Program-made: the position numbers and the translations under genes
In this document: positions 45,136-54,746 of the stretch, piece by piece
Layout: each line of letters starts with the position of its first letter
How positions within the stretch are numbered: position 1 is the first letter of the stretch
The notes under the pieces: model-generated
Told to the model about the DNA's origin: nothing
Seen by the model: only the letters and a program-made list of their open reading frames with translations
Databases searched by the model: none
NCBI RefSeq assembly: GCF_004784465.1
Contig: NZ_SRRU01000004.1
Location: 124,001-188,000, forward strand
Length of the DNA: 64,000 nucleotides
DNA from: Streptomyces griseoluteus
Lineage (GTDB): Bacteria > Actinomycetota > Actinomycetes > Streptomycetales > Streptomycetaceae
Direction of reading: 5' to 3'

Positions 45136-46446
45136 ATGCCCGTCGTCCGTGATCTGCGCCTGCTGCTGCGCGAGCGGAACTTCCGGCGCCTGCTGTACGT
45201 CCGCCTGCTCTCCCAGGGCTCGGACGGCGTCTACCAGATCGCCCTCGCCTCGTACGTCGTCTTCTCCCCCGAGAAGCAGACCTCGGCCCCGGCGATCGCC
45301 TCCGCGATGGCGGTCCTGCTGCTGCCCTACTCGCTGGTCGGCCCCTTCGCGGGGGTGCTGCTGGACCGCTGGCGCCGGCGTCAGGTCTTCGTCCACGGCA
45401 ATGTGCTGCGCGCCCTGCTGGCGGCCGCCACCGCCGTACTGATCGCCGTGCACGCGCCGGACTGGCTGTTCTACGCCTCCGCGCTGTGTGTCACGGCCGT
45501 CAACCGGTTCGTCCTCGCGGGCCTCTCGGCGGCACTTCCCCGTGTGGTCGGTACCGAGCGTCTGGTGCTGGCCAACTCCCTCTGCCCGACCGCCGGAACC
45601 CTGGCCGCCACCCTCGGTGCCGCCCTGGCCCTCGGCGTACGGTTCGTCGCGGCGGACTCGGACGCGGCGGTGGTACTGCTCGGTGCCCAGCTGTATCTCT
45701 GCGCGGGTCTGACCGCCCTGACCATGGCCCCCTCCCTGCTCGGCCCCGACCGGCCACCGGTGCTGCCCCGGCTGCGCACCGTCCTCGCCGACACGGCACG
45801 CGGTCTCCTCGCGGCCGTGCGGTACCTGGGCGAGCCCCGGCGCGGGGAAGCCGTCTGGGCGCTCGCGGCGATGACCTGCATGCGCTTCTGCTACGGCGCC
45901 CTGCTGGTCCTGCTGCTCATGCTGTGCCGCTACGGCCTCTCCCGCACCCCGGAGGACGGGCTCCGTCTGCTGGGGCTGGTGCTGGGGGTGTCCGGCGCGG
46001 GGTTCTTCGCGGCGGCCGTGGTGACGCCCTGGAGCGCGGGACGCCTGGGTGCCGGGCGGTGGATCGCGGTCTGTGCGGGCGTCGCCGCCCTCCTGGTGCC
46101 GGCGCTCGGGCTTCCGTTCGCCACGGTGCCGCTGCTGATCGCGGCCTTCCTGCTGGGGCTGGTCACCCAGGGCGCCAAGATCGCCACGGACACGATCGTC
46201 CAGGCGTCGGTCGAGGACGGCTACCGCGGTCGGGTCTTCTCCGTCTACGACGTCCTCTTCAACGTCGCCTTCGTCGGCGCTGCCGGGGTGGCCGCCCTGA
46301 TGCTCCCGCCGGACGGCCGGTCGCCGCTGCTGGTGATCCTCGTGGCGTTGCTCTATGCCGCCGTCACTGCGGCCATGGCTCGCTTCGAGGGGCGCCGGGA
46401 CAGCGAGGAGGACGGTGTTTCACGTGAAACACCGTCCCGCCGCTGA
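45136..46446 (+). CDS. MFS transporter
   Basis: A 436-residue transporter with about 12 helices, resembling the Bacillus-type MFS_3/enterobactin-exporter-like branch. FAGVLLDRWRRRQVFVHGNVLRA is motif A between helices 2 and 3. The start MPVVRDLRLLLRERNFRRLL follows GAGG at 8 nt; the in-frame ATG at 45118 lies within 4 bp of the terminator stem and is less likely. The last nine residues, VSRETPSRR, are encoded by a perfect parS plus flanking bases. The substrate is unknown. Confidence 0.86.
   Translation: MPVVRDLRLLLRERNFRRLLYVRLLSQGSDGVYQIALASYVVFSPEKQTSAPAIASAMAVLLLPYSLVGPFAGVLLDRWRRRQVFVHGNVLRALLAAATAVLIAVHAPDWLFYASALCVTAVNRFVLAGLSAALPRVVGTERLVLANSLCPTAGTLAATLGAALALGVRFVAADSDAAVVLLGAQLYLCAGLTALTMAPSLLGPDRPPVLPRLRTVLADTARGLLAAVRYLGEPRRGEAVWALAAMTCMRFCYGALLVLLLMLCRYGLSRTPEDGLRLLGLVLGVSGAGFFAAAVVTPWSAGRLGAGRWIAVCAGVAALLVPALGLPFATVPLLIAAFLLGLVTQGAKIATDTIVQASVEDGYRGRVFSVYDVLFNVAFVGAAGVAALMLPPDGRSPLLVILVALLYAAVTAAMARFEGRRDSEEDGVSRETPSRR
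46410..46437. other. 28-bp palindrome centred on parS inside the MFS gene end
   Basis: parS 46417-46430 is flanked by GGACGGT and ACCGTCC, giving a perfect 28-bp palindrome that still codes for protein. The stop is 9 bp beyond. Confidence 0.85.
46417..46430. other. parS site (perfect), coding
   Basis: GTTTCACGTGAAAC read as V428-S-R-E-T in the MFS transporter. It is paired with a second site 35 bp downstream. Confidence 0.95.
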
Positions 46447-46451
46447 GTCAT

Positions 46452-46465
46452 GTTTCACGTGAAAC
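46452..46465. other. parS site (perfect)
   Basis: GTTTCACGTGAAAC in the 35-bp gap between the convergent MFS and CCA-adding enzyme genes. Confidence 0.95.
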
Positions 46466-46481
46466 CACGTCCCGGAAGCGT

Positions 46482-47927
46482 TCAGCTCTGCTGCTGCGCC
46501 CACCACTCCTTGAGGGCCGCGACCGCAGCGTCGTGCTCCATCGGGCCGTTCTCCAGGCGCAGCTCCAGCATGTGCTTGTACGCCTGGCCGATGACGGGGC
46601 CCGGTCCGACGCCGAGGATCGTCATGATCTCGTTGCCATCGAGGTCGGGGCGGATGGAGTCCAGCTCCTCCTTCTCCTGCAGCTCGGCGATGCGCGCCTC
46701 CAGCCCGTCATAGGCGCGGGACAGCGCGGCCGCCTTGCGCTTGTTCCGGGTGGTGCAGTCGGAGCGGGTCAGCTTGTGTAGCCGGTCCAGCAGCGGGCCC
46801 GCGTCGCGGACGTAGCGCCGGACCGCGGAGTCCGTCCACTCCCCGGTGCCGTAGCCGTGGAAGCGCAGGTGCAGCTCGACCAGGCGGGAGACGTCCTTCA
46901 CCAGGTCGTTGGAGTACTTCAGCGCCGTCATGCGCTTCTTGGTCATCTTGGCCCCGACCACCTCGTGGTGGTGGAAGGACACCCGGCCGTCCTGCTCGAA
47001 GCGCCGCGTCCGGGGCTTGCCGATGTCGTGCAGCAGCGCGGCGAGCCGGAGGGTGAGGTCCGGGCCGTTCTCCTCCAGGTCGATCGCCTGCTCCAGCACG
47101 ATGAGTGAGTGGTCGTAGACGTCCTTGTGGCGGTGGTGCTCGTCACGCTCCAGCCGGAGTGCCGGCAGCTCGGGCAGCACATGGGCGGCGAGCCCGGTGT
47201 CGACCAGCAGGGTGAGGCCCTTGCGGGGGTGCGCGGAGAGCAGCAGCTTGTTCACCTCGTCCCGGACCCGCTCGGCCGACACGATCTCGATCCGCGCGGA
47301 CATCTCCGTCATCGCGGTGACGACCGCCGGGTCCACCTCGAAGTCGAGCTGGGCGGCGAAACGGGCGGCACGCATCATGCGCAGCGGGTCGTCGGAGAAG
47401 GACTCCTCCGGAGTGCCGGGCGTACGCAGCACCCGTGCCGCGAGGTCGTCCAGACCGCCGTGCGGATCGATGAACTCCTTCTCCGGCAGGGCCACGGCCA
47501 TCGCGTTGACCGTGAAGTCGCGCCGGACCAGGTCCTCCTCGATGGAGTCGCCGTAGGACACCTCGGGCTTGCGGGAGGTGCGGTCGTACGCCTCGGAGCG
47601 GTAGGTGGTGACCTCGATCTGGTAGCCGTCCTTCTGGGCGCCCACCGTGCCGAAGGCGATCCCGACCTCCCAGACGGCGTCCGCCCAGGGCCGGACGATC
47701 CGCAGCACGTCCTCGGGGCGCGCGTCGGTCGTGAAGTCCAGGTCGTTCCCGAGCCGGCCCAGCAGCGCGTCACGGACCGAGCCGCCGACCAGGGCGAGCG
47801 AGAACCCGGCCTCCTTGAAACGGCGGGCGAGGTCGTCGGCGACGGGGGCCACCCGCAGCAGCTCGCTGACCGCGCTCTGCTGCACCTGGCTGAGGGCAGC
47901 GGGATTGTCATCGTTGGGGTTCGGCAC
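46482..47927 (-). CDS. pcnA: CCA tRNA nucleotidyltransferase (HD-domain class II)
   Basis: A 481-residue tRNA 3'-end CCA-adding enzyme or poly(A) polymerase-like protein. The nucleotidyltransferase core has LVGGSVRDALLGRLGNDLDF and the catalytic DLDFTTDA. RRDFTVNAMAV and DPLRMMRAARFAAQL are class II motifs. An HD phosphohydrolase domain (LLHDIGKPRTRRF) follows from about residue 270. Such HD fusions mature and repair tRNA termini. The GTG at 47927 (VPNPNDDNPAA) has no evident ribosome-binding site but lies 8 nt after a TACCCT box, consistent with a leaderless mRNA. In Mycobacterium a Nudix gene sits next to it; here that slot is empty. Confidence 0.93.
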   Translation of the reverse strand: MPNPNDDNPAALSQVQQSAVSELLRVAPVADDLARRFKEAGFSLALVGGSVRDALLGRLGNDLDFTTDARPEDVLRIVRPWADAVWEVGIAFGTVGAQKDGYQIEVTTYRSEAYDRTSRKPEVSYGDSIEEDLVRRDFTVNAMAVALPEKEFIDPHGGLDDLAARVLRTPGTPEESFSDDPLRMMRAARFAAQLDFEVDPAVVTAMTEMSARIEIVSAERVRDEVNKLLLSAHPRKGLTLLVDTGLAAHVLPELPALRLERDEHHRHKDVYDHSLIVLEQAIDLEENGPDLTLRLAALLHDIGKPRTRRFEQDGRVSFHHHEVVGAKMTKKRMTALKYSNDLVKDVSRLVELHLRFHGYGTGEWTDSAVRRYVRDAGPLLDRLHKLTRSDCTTRNKRKAAALSRAYDGLEARIAELQEKEELDSIRPDLDGNEIMTILGVGPGPVIGQAYKHMLELRLENGPMEHDAAVAALKEWWAQQQS

Positions 47928-48187
47928 AACAGAAGAGGGTACGTGGCCCGGCCGCCCGGGACCGCACCCGTTTGACCGGCGCGGAGGCTCCCTGCCATAC
48001 CCCCACAAGGGCTCCCCTAGCGGCGGACACCGGCTCTCCGCTCCTTAATGGATATAGAGGACAGGCGGCCGTTCCGTGACGATCTTGGGGAACGGTCCGT
48101 GGCACTCAGCCTCTGCGGTCATCGTTACCATGCGGGGACGCACATTCTGACGACCACTGATGACGACGACGAGGGACGGGCTAGCGC

Positions 48188-50560
48188 GTGGCCGACGCGG
48201 CTGAAATCCAGGGGCCCAGTGCCTCTCCTGCCCGCCGCCGACTGCGGCGCGCCGGAGCGCTGCTGGCGGGCGCACCGCTGCTGGCCGGGCTGCTCCAGTT
48301 GACCGTGGCCGAGCCCGCGCAGGCGGCGCCGGCGGACTCGGTGTCCGTGGCGTTGGACTCACTGACGCCCAGCGCGCCCACCGAGGACGACACGCTGACC
48401 GTGTCCGGCACCGTGATCAACAACGGTAGGCAGTCCGTGACCGGCGCCCACGTCGGCCTCCGGGTGGGTCCCCTGCTGAACACCCGCTCCGCGATCGACG
48501 GCATCGCCCAGCACCCCGACGATCTCCGCGGCGGTGCCGGCGACGAGCTCGGCGGCAAGTACACGCAGAAGTTCAGCAAGCTGATTCCGGGCGTCGCCGA
48601 GCACTTCAGCATCTCCGTGCCCGTGGACGAGCTGGACCTCGGGAAGGACGGCGTCTACTCGTTCGGCGTCTCCGTGTCCGGCAAGACCTCGGCACGGCCC
48701 TGGGACCAGATGCTCGGCATCGAGCGGACCTTCCTGCCCTGGCAGTCGTCCGAGGCCGACACCAAGAGCCGTACGACGGTCATGTGGCCGCTGATCTCCT
48801 CCGTCCACATGACCGCCCGCACGGGCGCCGGAGAACGGCAGACCCCCGTCTTCCAGGACGACGAGCTGGCCAAGGAGATCGCCCCCGGCGGCCGCCTGGC
48901 GCAGATGATGGACCTGGGCCGCGATCTCGACGTCACCTGGGTGATCGACCCGGACCTGCTGGCCGCGGTGGACGCCATGGCCAACGGTTACCGGCTCCAG
49001 CAGCCCGACGGCACCAGCAAGGCCGGCTCCCGCGAGAACCAGGACGTCGCCAAGCAGTGGCTGGCCGGTCTCCAGAAGGCCGTGGCGGACAAGGAGGTCG
49101 TCGCGCTGCCCTTCGCCGACCCGGACCTCGCCTCGCTCGCCCACACCGGCACCAGCGTCACCGGCTCGCTCAGCCACCTCAAGGACGCCACCGACGTCGC
49201 CGCCCTCACGGTGAAGACCGTGCTCCATGTGACGCCGACCACCGACTTCGCGTGGCCGGTGGACGGCGCCGTCGACCCCTCGATCATCAAGGTGGCCACC
49301 TCCGCCGGCGCCGACCGGGTCATCGCCCGCAGCGACAGCCTCCGGGAGTCCGCCGGGCTGCCCTACACGCCGTCCGCCGCCCGCCCGATCGGCGGCGGCA
49401 CCACGGCGGTGGTCGCGGACGCGCGGATGTCCACGGCCTTCGAGGGCGACCTCACCAAGGCGGACACCTCCACGCTCGCGGTGCAGCAGTTCCTGGCACA
49501 GAGCCTCGAGGCGAACGTACAGAAAGACGAGCAGCGCAGCTTCGTGGTCGCCCCGCAGCGCACGCCGACCGCCAGCCAGGCGCAGGCGATGGCCACCGCC
49601 GTGAAGGCACTCCAGGACGGCAACTGGTCGCAGCCCGAGACCCTCACCGGCGCCGCCAACGCCAAGCCCGACCCGGACGCCACCACGCGCATCCCCTCCA
49701 CGTCGGCCTACCCCTCCTCGCTGCGCAAGCAGGAACTGCCGAGGAGCGCGTTCGAGCAGATCGCGGACACGCAGGACAAGCTCGACAACTTCCAGGTGAT
49801 CCTCACCGACCAGTCCCGTGTGGTCACACCCTTCGGCCGGGCCATAAACCGCGGAATGTCCACGTCGTGGCGGGCTCAGGCCGCCAAGGCGGACGGCTTC
49901 CGCACCGACGTGCTGGGCTATCTCGACAACCTCGGCGGCCAGGTCAAGCTGATCGACAAGTCGGAGACCAAGCTCTCCGGGCGCAGCGCCACCATCCCGG
50001 TGACCGTGCAGAACAACCTGGTCCAGCCCGTCGGCCACCTGTATCTGCGGCTCAGCTCGACCCAGCCGACCCGGCTGAAGATCGCCGGCAAGGCGTACGA
50101 CGAGCAGCCCGTCGAGGTCTCCGGCGGCCACAGCCAGTCGGTGAAGTTCACCACCTCGGCCAACGCCAACGGCCGGGCCACGGTCCTCGCTCAGCTCTAC
50201 ACCGAGGACGGCCAGGAGTACGGCGACCCCGTCAGCTTCGACGTGAAGGTCACCGAGGTCACGCCCACCGTCATGCTGGTGATCGGCGGCGGGGTGCTGC
50301 TGCTGGTCCTCGCAGGCTTCAGGATGTACACCCAGCGCAAGCGCGCGGCCGCCCGCCAGGCCGAGGAAGAGGGCCCGGACGAGGCGGAGGCGGACTCCGG
50401 TGACGAGGCCGGGAACCCGGACGACGCCGGAGACCGTCTTCCCGAGGAGTCCGGTCCCCCCGCCGGGACAGCCGGGCCGGACCAGCCGGGTGACCCTGCG
50501 CCGGACACCGCACCGGAAAGCACCGACCCGTCCGGCACGGGTGAGAGAGTGGACCGTTGA
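48188..50560 (+). CDS. Secreted, membrane-anchored DUF6049-type protein
   Basis: A 790-residue envelope protein of a conserved actinobacterial family next to murJ. A signal peptide ends near residue 46 (RRLRRAGALLAGAPLLAGLL, then cleavage after AQA). A large extracellular part follows, with a Rossmann-like or polysaccharide-deacetylase-like middle and a beta-sandwich near 590-690. A single C-terminal transmembrane helix (VMLVIGGGVLLLVLAGFRMY) precedes a cytoplasmic acidic/Pro tail. The GTG start lacks a strong ribosome-binding site. Topology and location suggest a partner of murJ and peptidoglycan assembly; no activity is known to me. Confidence 0.82.
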   Translation: MADAAEIQGPSASPARRRLRRAGALLAGAPLLAGLLQLTVAEPAQAAPADSVSVALDSLTPSAPTEDDTLTVSGTVINNGRQSVTGAHVGLRVGPLLNTRSAIDGIAQHPDDLRGGAGDELGGKYTQKFSKLIPGVAEHFSISVPVDELDLGKDGVYSFGVSVSGKTSARPWDQMLGIERTFLPWQSSEADTKSRTTVMWPLISSVHMTARTGAGERQTPVFQDDELAKEIAPGGRLAQMMDLGRDLDVTWVIDPDLLAAVDAMANGYRLQQPDGTSKAGSRENQDVAKQWLAGLQKAVADKEVVALPFADPDLASLAHTGTSVTGSLSHLKDATDVAALTVKTVLHVTPTTDFAWPVDGAVDPSIIKVATSAGADRVIARSDSLRESAGLPYTPSAARPIGGGTTAVVADARMSTAFEGDLTKADTSTLAVQQFLAQSLEANVQKDEQRSFVVAPQRTPTASQAQAMATAVKALQDGNWSQPETLTGAANAKPDPDATTRIPSTSAYPSSLRKQELPRSAFEQIADTQDKLDNFQVILTDQSRVVTPFGRAINRGMSTSWRAQAAKADGFRTDVLGYLDNLGGQVKLIDKSETKLSGRSATIPVTVQNNLVQPVGHLYLRLSSTQPTRLKIAGKAYDEQPVEVSGGHSQSVKFTTSANANGRATVLAQLYTEDGQEYGDPVSFDVKVTEVTPTVMLVIGGGVLLLVLAGFRMYTQRKRAAARQAEEEGPDEAEADSGDEAGNPDDAGDRLPEESGPPAGTAGPDQPGDPAPDTAPESTDPSGTGERVDR

Positions 50561-50606
50561 GCGACGCCGCGGCCCGTGTGGCCAGGGACGATGAGGTGGG
50601 GTAACC

Positions 50607-52907
50607 ATGAACGCGCCGTACGACGGTGACCGCGGCCAGGACGCCGCCGACTCGGGCCACGGTCCCGAGACCCCGCCCGAGCCCGGCCAGGAGCCGTCGC
50701 AGCCCGCAGCGGACATGTACCTCCAGGACGCCTACGACCAGGACCCCTACCGGGCGCGAGACCTCTCCGCCCAGGACCCGGTCGCCGAGGCGCTCTATGA
50801 CCGCGCCGCGCACCCGCCGCCCCCTCCGGGCAGCTACGAGCCGCGCCAGCCGCTCTACGCACCGCCGTCGCAGTCCTCGTACTCCCCCGACCCCCGCGTG
50901 TGGGCCAAGACCCCGGCGCCCGAGCCGGAGGGTGACGCCACGCAACACCTCCCGTACGGCGACCATCCGCGCACCACCCAGTTCGTGGGCGTGGACGACC
51001 TCGTGTCGCACTCCGGCGAGGAGTACCACGAGCCGGACGCCTTCGCGCACCTTCTGCGGGACCAGCAGCACACCGGCTCCGCCGCATCGGCCCACGTGGG
51101 CCAGGGAGCCGGCGGCTCCTACCCGCCGCCCCGCGCCCAGAGCCCCGCGCAGTACGGCGGCGGCGGAACCCCGTATCAGGCAGCCTCCGGGAACCCCATG
51201 CAGCCACCCGTACCCGCCCCGGCCGGTCCTTCTGGTCCCGCGGCGACCCCGGCACCGCCGGCTCCGGCCCCGGCGAAGGGGCGCGCCTCCGGACTGCTCG
51301 GCTCCAGCGCCGTCATGGCCGCGGGCACGATGGTGTCGCGCCTCACCGGCTTCGTCCGCTCCGCGATGATCGTCGGAGCGCTGGGCACCGGCATCCTCGG
51401 CGACTCCTTCCAGATCGCCTACCAGCTGCCCACGATGATCTACATCCTGACCGTCGGCGGCGGCCTCAACTCGGTCTTCGTGCCCCAGCTCGTGCGCTCG
51501 ATGAAGGAGGACGAGGACGGCGGGGAAGCCTTCGCCAACCGGCTGCTGACCCTCGTCATGGTCGCGCTCGCCGCGCTGACCGCCCTGACCATGCTCGGCG
51601 CGCCGTACCTGGTGCGGGTCCTGTCGGACCCGATCGCCTCCGACCCGGCGGCCAACCAGGTGGCGGTCACCTTCACCCGCTACTTCCTGCCCTCGATCTT
51701 CTTCATGGGCATTCACGTGGTGATGGGTCAGGTTCTCAACGCGCGCGGCAAGTTCGGCGCGATGATGTGGACCCCCGTCCTGAACAACATCGTCATCATC
51801 GTCACGCTCGGCATGTTCCTGTGGGTCTACGGCTCCGCGGCCGACTCCCACATGACCGTCCACAACATCCCGTCGGAGGGCCAGCGGCTCCTCGGCATCG
51901 GCATCCTGCTCGGTCTCGCCGTGCAGGCCCTGGCGATGATCCCCTACCTGCGCGAGACCGGCTTCCGTATCCGGCCCCGGTTCGACTGGCGGGGCCACGG
52001 CCTGGGCAAGGCCGCGATGCTCGCCAAGTGGACGGTGCTGTTCGTGCTCGCCAACCAGGCGGGCGCCATGGTCGTCACCCAGCTCTCCACCGCCGCCGGC
52101 AAGGCCGCCAGGGTCGACGGCACCGGCTTCGCCGCCTACGCCAACGCCCAGCTCATCTGGGGTCTGCCGCAGGCCATCATCACCGTGTCCCTGATGGCCG
52201 CGCTGCTGCCGCGTTTGTCGCGCTCGGCCGCCGAGGGCGACGGCGGCGCCGTCCGCGACGACATCTCGCAGGGCCTGCGCACCACGGCGGTGGCCATCGT
52301 GCCCATCGCCTTCGGTTTCGTCTCGCTCGGCATCCCGATGTGCACGCTGATCTTCGGCTCCTCCGGCACCGGCTCGGCCACCAACATGGGCTTCATGCTG
52401 ATGGCCTTCGGCCTCGGCCTGATCCCGTACTCGGTGCAGTACGTCGTCCTGCGCGCCTTCTACGCGTACGAGGACACCCGGACCCCCTTCTACAACACGG
52501 TCATCGTGGCGGCGGTCAACGCGGGCGCCTCCGCGCTCTGCTACTTCCTGCTGCCGTCCCGCTGGGCGGTCGCGGGCATGGCGGCCGTGTACGGCCTCTC
52601 CTACGCCATCGGCGTAGGTGTCGCCTGGCGCCGGCTGCGCAAGCGGCTGGGCGGCGACCTGGACGGCTCCCGGGTGCTGCGGACGTACGCCCGCCTGGCG
52701 ATCGCCTCGGTCCCGGCGGCACTGCTCAGCGGCGCGGTCTGCTACGGCATCGGACACTCACTCGGACAGGGCGTCTTCGGCTCTCTCGTGGCCCTGGTGG
52801 CAGGTGGGGCGGTACTGCTCGGAGTCTTCTTCGTGGCCGCGCGCCGCATGCGGATCGACGAGCTGAACTCGCTCGTCGGCATGGTGCGCGGGCGGCTGGG
52901 GCGATGA
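50607..52907 (+). CDS. murJ: MurJ lipid II flippase with a long N-terminal extension
   Basis: A 766-residue MurJ/MviN (MOP superfamily) flippase moving lipid II across the membrane. The first about 225 residues are a cytoplasmic Pro/Gln/Tyr-rich disordered extension absent from E. coli MurJ. Then come about 14 helices beginning SSAVMAAGTMVSRLTGFVRSAM, the MurJ signature. The ATG follows GAGGTGGGG, 46 bp after the DUF6049-type gene. In Mycobacterium MviN is fused to a pseudokinase; here the pseudokinase is the separate next gene. Confidence 0.95.
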   Translation: MNAPYDGDRGQDAADSGHGPETPPEPGQEPSQPAADMYLQDAYDQDPYRARDLSAQDPVAEALYDRAAHPPPPPGSYEPRQPLYAPPSQSSYSPDPRVWAKTPAPEPEGDATQHLPYGDHPRTTQFVGVDDLVSHSGEEYHEPDAFAHLLRDQQHTGSAASAHVGQGAGGSYPPPRAQSPAQYGGGGTPYQAASGNPMQPPVPAPAGPSGPAATPAPPAPAPAKGRASGLLGSSAVMAAGTMVSRLTGFVRSAMIVGALGTGILGDSFQIAYQLPTMIYILTVGGGLNSVFVPQLVRSMKEDEDGGEAFANRLLTLVMVALAALTALTMLGAPYLVRVLSDPIASDPAANQVAVTFTRYFLPSIFFMGIHVVMGQVLNARGKFGAMMWTPVLNNIVIIVTLGMFLWVYGSAADSHMTVHNIPSEGQRLLGIGILLGLAVQALAMIPYLRETGFRIRPRFDWRGHGLGKAAMLAKWTVLFVLANQAGAMVVTQLSTAAGKAARVDGTGFAAYANAQLIWGLPQAIITVSLMAALLPRLSRSAAEGDGGAVRDDISQGLRTTAVAIVPIAFGFVSLGIPMCTLIFGSSGTGSATNMGFMLMAFGLGLIPYSVQYVVLRAFYAYEDTRTPFYNTVIVAAVNAGASALCYFLLPSRWAVAGMAAVYGLSYAIGVGVAWRRLRKRLGGDLDGSRVLRTYARLAIASVPAALLSGAVCYGIGHSLGQGVFGSLVALVAGGAVLLGVFFVAARRMRIDELNSLVGMVRGRLGR

Positions 52908-53025
52908 GCCGGGGGTAGTCGCACAACCATCGTCCCCCTCTGCGTGTCGTGCATAGCGGCGGACTGTGGGCACAATTGGGTTCGGCGTCGGACAGCGTGC
53001 AACGGATGGGGAGGCAGGGACGACG

Positions 53026-54720
53026 GTGGCGGAACGCAGCACGGCTGCCGTCGACGTGGCAGACAACAGCGGTGACGAGCCGCTGACCGCCAAGGCGGAT
53101 CAGGCCACGGCCGACGGGGTGGCCAAGAACCCGGAGCGGGACACGGACATCGACCAGACGCAGGGGAGAGGCGGCGCGAAGGAGTCCGGCAAGGAGTCTT
53201 CGCCCACCGAGTTGCACAGCGGTCACAAGCTCGCCAAGCGCTACCGTCTGGAGGAGTGCGTCACCCGTCTGGACGGATTCAGCAGTTGGCGTGCGGTCGA
53301 CGAGAAACTGCGCCGTGCCGTCGGTGTGCACATCCTGCCCGCCGACCACGTACGTGCCCGTGCCGTGCTGGCGGCCGCCCGTTCGGCGGCGCTGCTCGGT
53401 GACCCGCGCTTCGTCCAGGTCCTCGACGCGGTCGAGGAGAACGACCTCGTCTACGTGGTCCACGAGTGGCTGCCCGACGCCACCGAGCTGACCGCGCTGC
53501 TCGCTGCCGGCCCGCTGGAGCCGCACGACGCCTACCAGATGGTCAGTCAGGTCGCGGCCGCCATGGCCGCCTCCCACCGTGAGGGCCTCGCCCATCTTCG
53601 GCTGAACCCGAACGCTGTCCTGCGCACCTCCTCCGGACAGTGGCGCATCCGCGGCCTCGCCGTGAACGCCGCCCTGCGCGGCGTCGGCTCCGACACCCCG
53701 CAGCGCACCGACACCGAGGCGATCGGCGCCCTCCTGTACGCCGCGCTGACGCAGCGCTGGCCCTACGAGAGCGACGCGTACGGCCTGGCCGGGCTGCCCA
53801 AGGACATCGGTCTCATCGCGCCGGACCAAGTGCGGGCCGGAGTCCACCGGGGCCTGTCCGAGCTGGCCATGCGCGCGCTCGTCAACGACGGCGCCACCGC
53901 CTCCCGGCACGAGGCCGCCTGCACCACGCCGGAGGAGCTGGTCAAGGCGATCGGTGAGATGCCGCGTGTGCGGCCGCCGGAGCCCGCGTTCGCCGGCCCG
54001 CCGGAGTACCAGCGCACGACCTACCAGCAGGGAACCTACGGCCGACCCTCGGCCCACGCGGGCGTCACCCAGCCCGTCGTGCCTCCGCCCGCCCCCCTCC
54101 AGAGCCGCACCGGCAAGGCCCTGAAGTGGGCCGTCTCCGCCCTCCTCATCGCCGCACTCGGCCTCGGAAGCTGGCAGCTCGCGGACGCCCTGATGGACCG
54201 CGGCAAGAACTCCGACGACACCAACACGACGCAGACGCAGGACGGGGGCGACAAGGGTCAGCAACAGGTGATCAGCAAGCCGATCACCATTGGGGGCGCA
54301 CGGGACTTCGACCCGCTCGGTGACAACTCCGAGAAGCCTGCCACCGTCGGAAGCGTCTACGACGGAGACCCGAGCTCGTACTGGCAGACGGACTACTACC
54401 TGAGCTCCGACTTCGGCCGTCTGAAGTCCGGCGTCGGCGTCATCCTGGACCTGAAGAAGGTTCAGTCCGTCAGCAGGGTCACGGTCAGCTTCCTGGGAGA
54501 GACCTCGGTCGAGCTGCGCGCCGCGAGCTCGGACGCCGCGTCTGAGCCGACGAACCTGTCCGCCTACGAGAAGGTGGCCTCCGGCTCGGGCACCACGGTC
54601 AACCTCAAGCCCGGCAAGCCCCTCCAGACCCGGTACCTCCTGGTGTGGTTGACCCACCTGCCGCCGGACGGTCAGGGCCACTGGCGAGGCAGGGTCGCTG
54701 ACGTCAAAGTCACCAGCTGA
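53026..54720 (+). CDS. Membrane-anchored pseudokinase with C-terminal discoidin-like domain
   Basis: A 564-residue protein. Residues 1-64 are polar. Residues 68-330 have a Ser/Thr kinase fold but key residues are missing: the VAxK lysine position reads H102 (VGVHILP), the HRD loop is HLRLNPNAV (190-198, no catalytic Asp), and DFG is RGLAVN (209-214). A transmembrane helix (about 366-388) leads to an extracellular beta-sandwich resembling F5/8 type C (discoidin) domains (about 405-564, YDGDPSSYWQTDYYL). The GTG follows GGGGAGGCAGGG. By analogy with the MviN pseudokinase of M. tuberculosis it may recruit an FHA protein to regulate MurJ; that is inference. Confidence 0.86.
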   Translation: MAERSTAAVDVADNSGDEPLTAKADQATADGVAKNPERDTDIDQTQGRGGAKESGKESSPTELHSGHKLAKRYRLEECVTRLDGFSSWRAVDEKLRRAVGVHILPADHVRARAVLAAARSAALLGDPRFVQVLDAVEENDLVYVVHEWLPDATELTALLAAGPLEPHDAYQMVSQVAAAMAASHREGLAHLRLNPNAVLRTSSGQWRIRGLAVNAALRGVGSDTPQRTDTEAIGALLYAALTQRWPYESDAYGLAGLPKDIGLIAPDQVRAGVHRGLSELAMRALVNDGATASRHEAACTTPEELVKAIGEMPRVRPPEPAFAGPPEYQRTTYQQGTYGRPSAHAGVTQPVVPPPAPLQSRTGKALKWAVSALLIAALGLGSWQLADALMDRGKNSDDTNTTQTQDGGDKGQQQVISKPITIGGARDFDPLGDNSEKPATVGSVYDGDPSSYWQTDYYLSSDFGRLKSGVGVILDLKKVQSVSRVTVSFLGETSVELRAASSDAASEPTNLSAYEKVASGSGTTVNLKPGKPLQTRYLLVWLTHLPPDGQGHWRGRVADVKVTS

Positions 54721-54746
54721 CGTCTCATCCACACCGGAGGGGGACG

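Noticed and set aside
48048..48302. An 84-residue plus-strand frame (MDIEDRRPFRDD...) before the DUF6049-type gene
   Set aside because: It overlaps the DUF6049-type gene in another frame, has no ribosome-binding site and reads into its signal-peptide region; it looks like a shadow.
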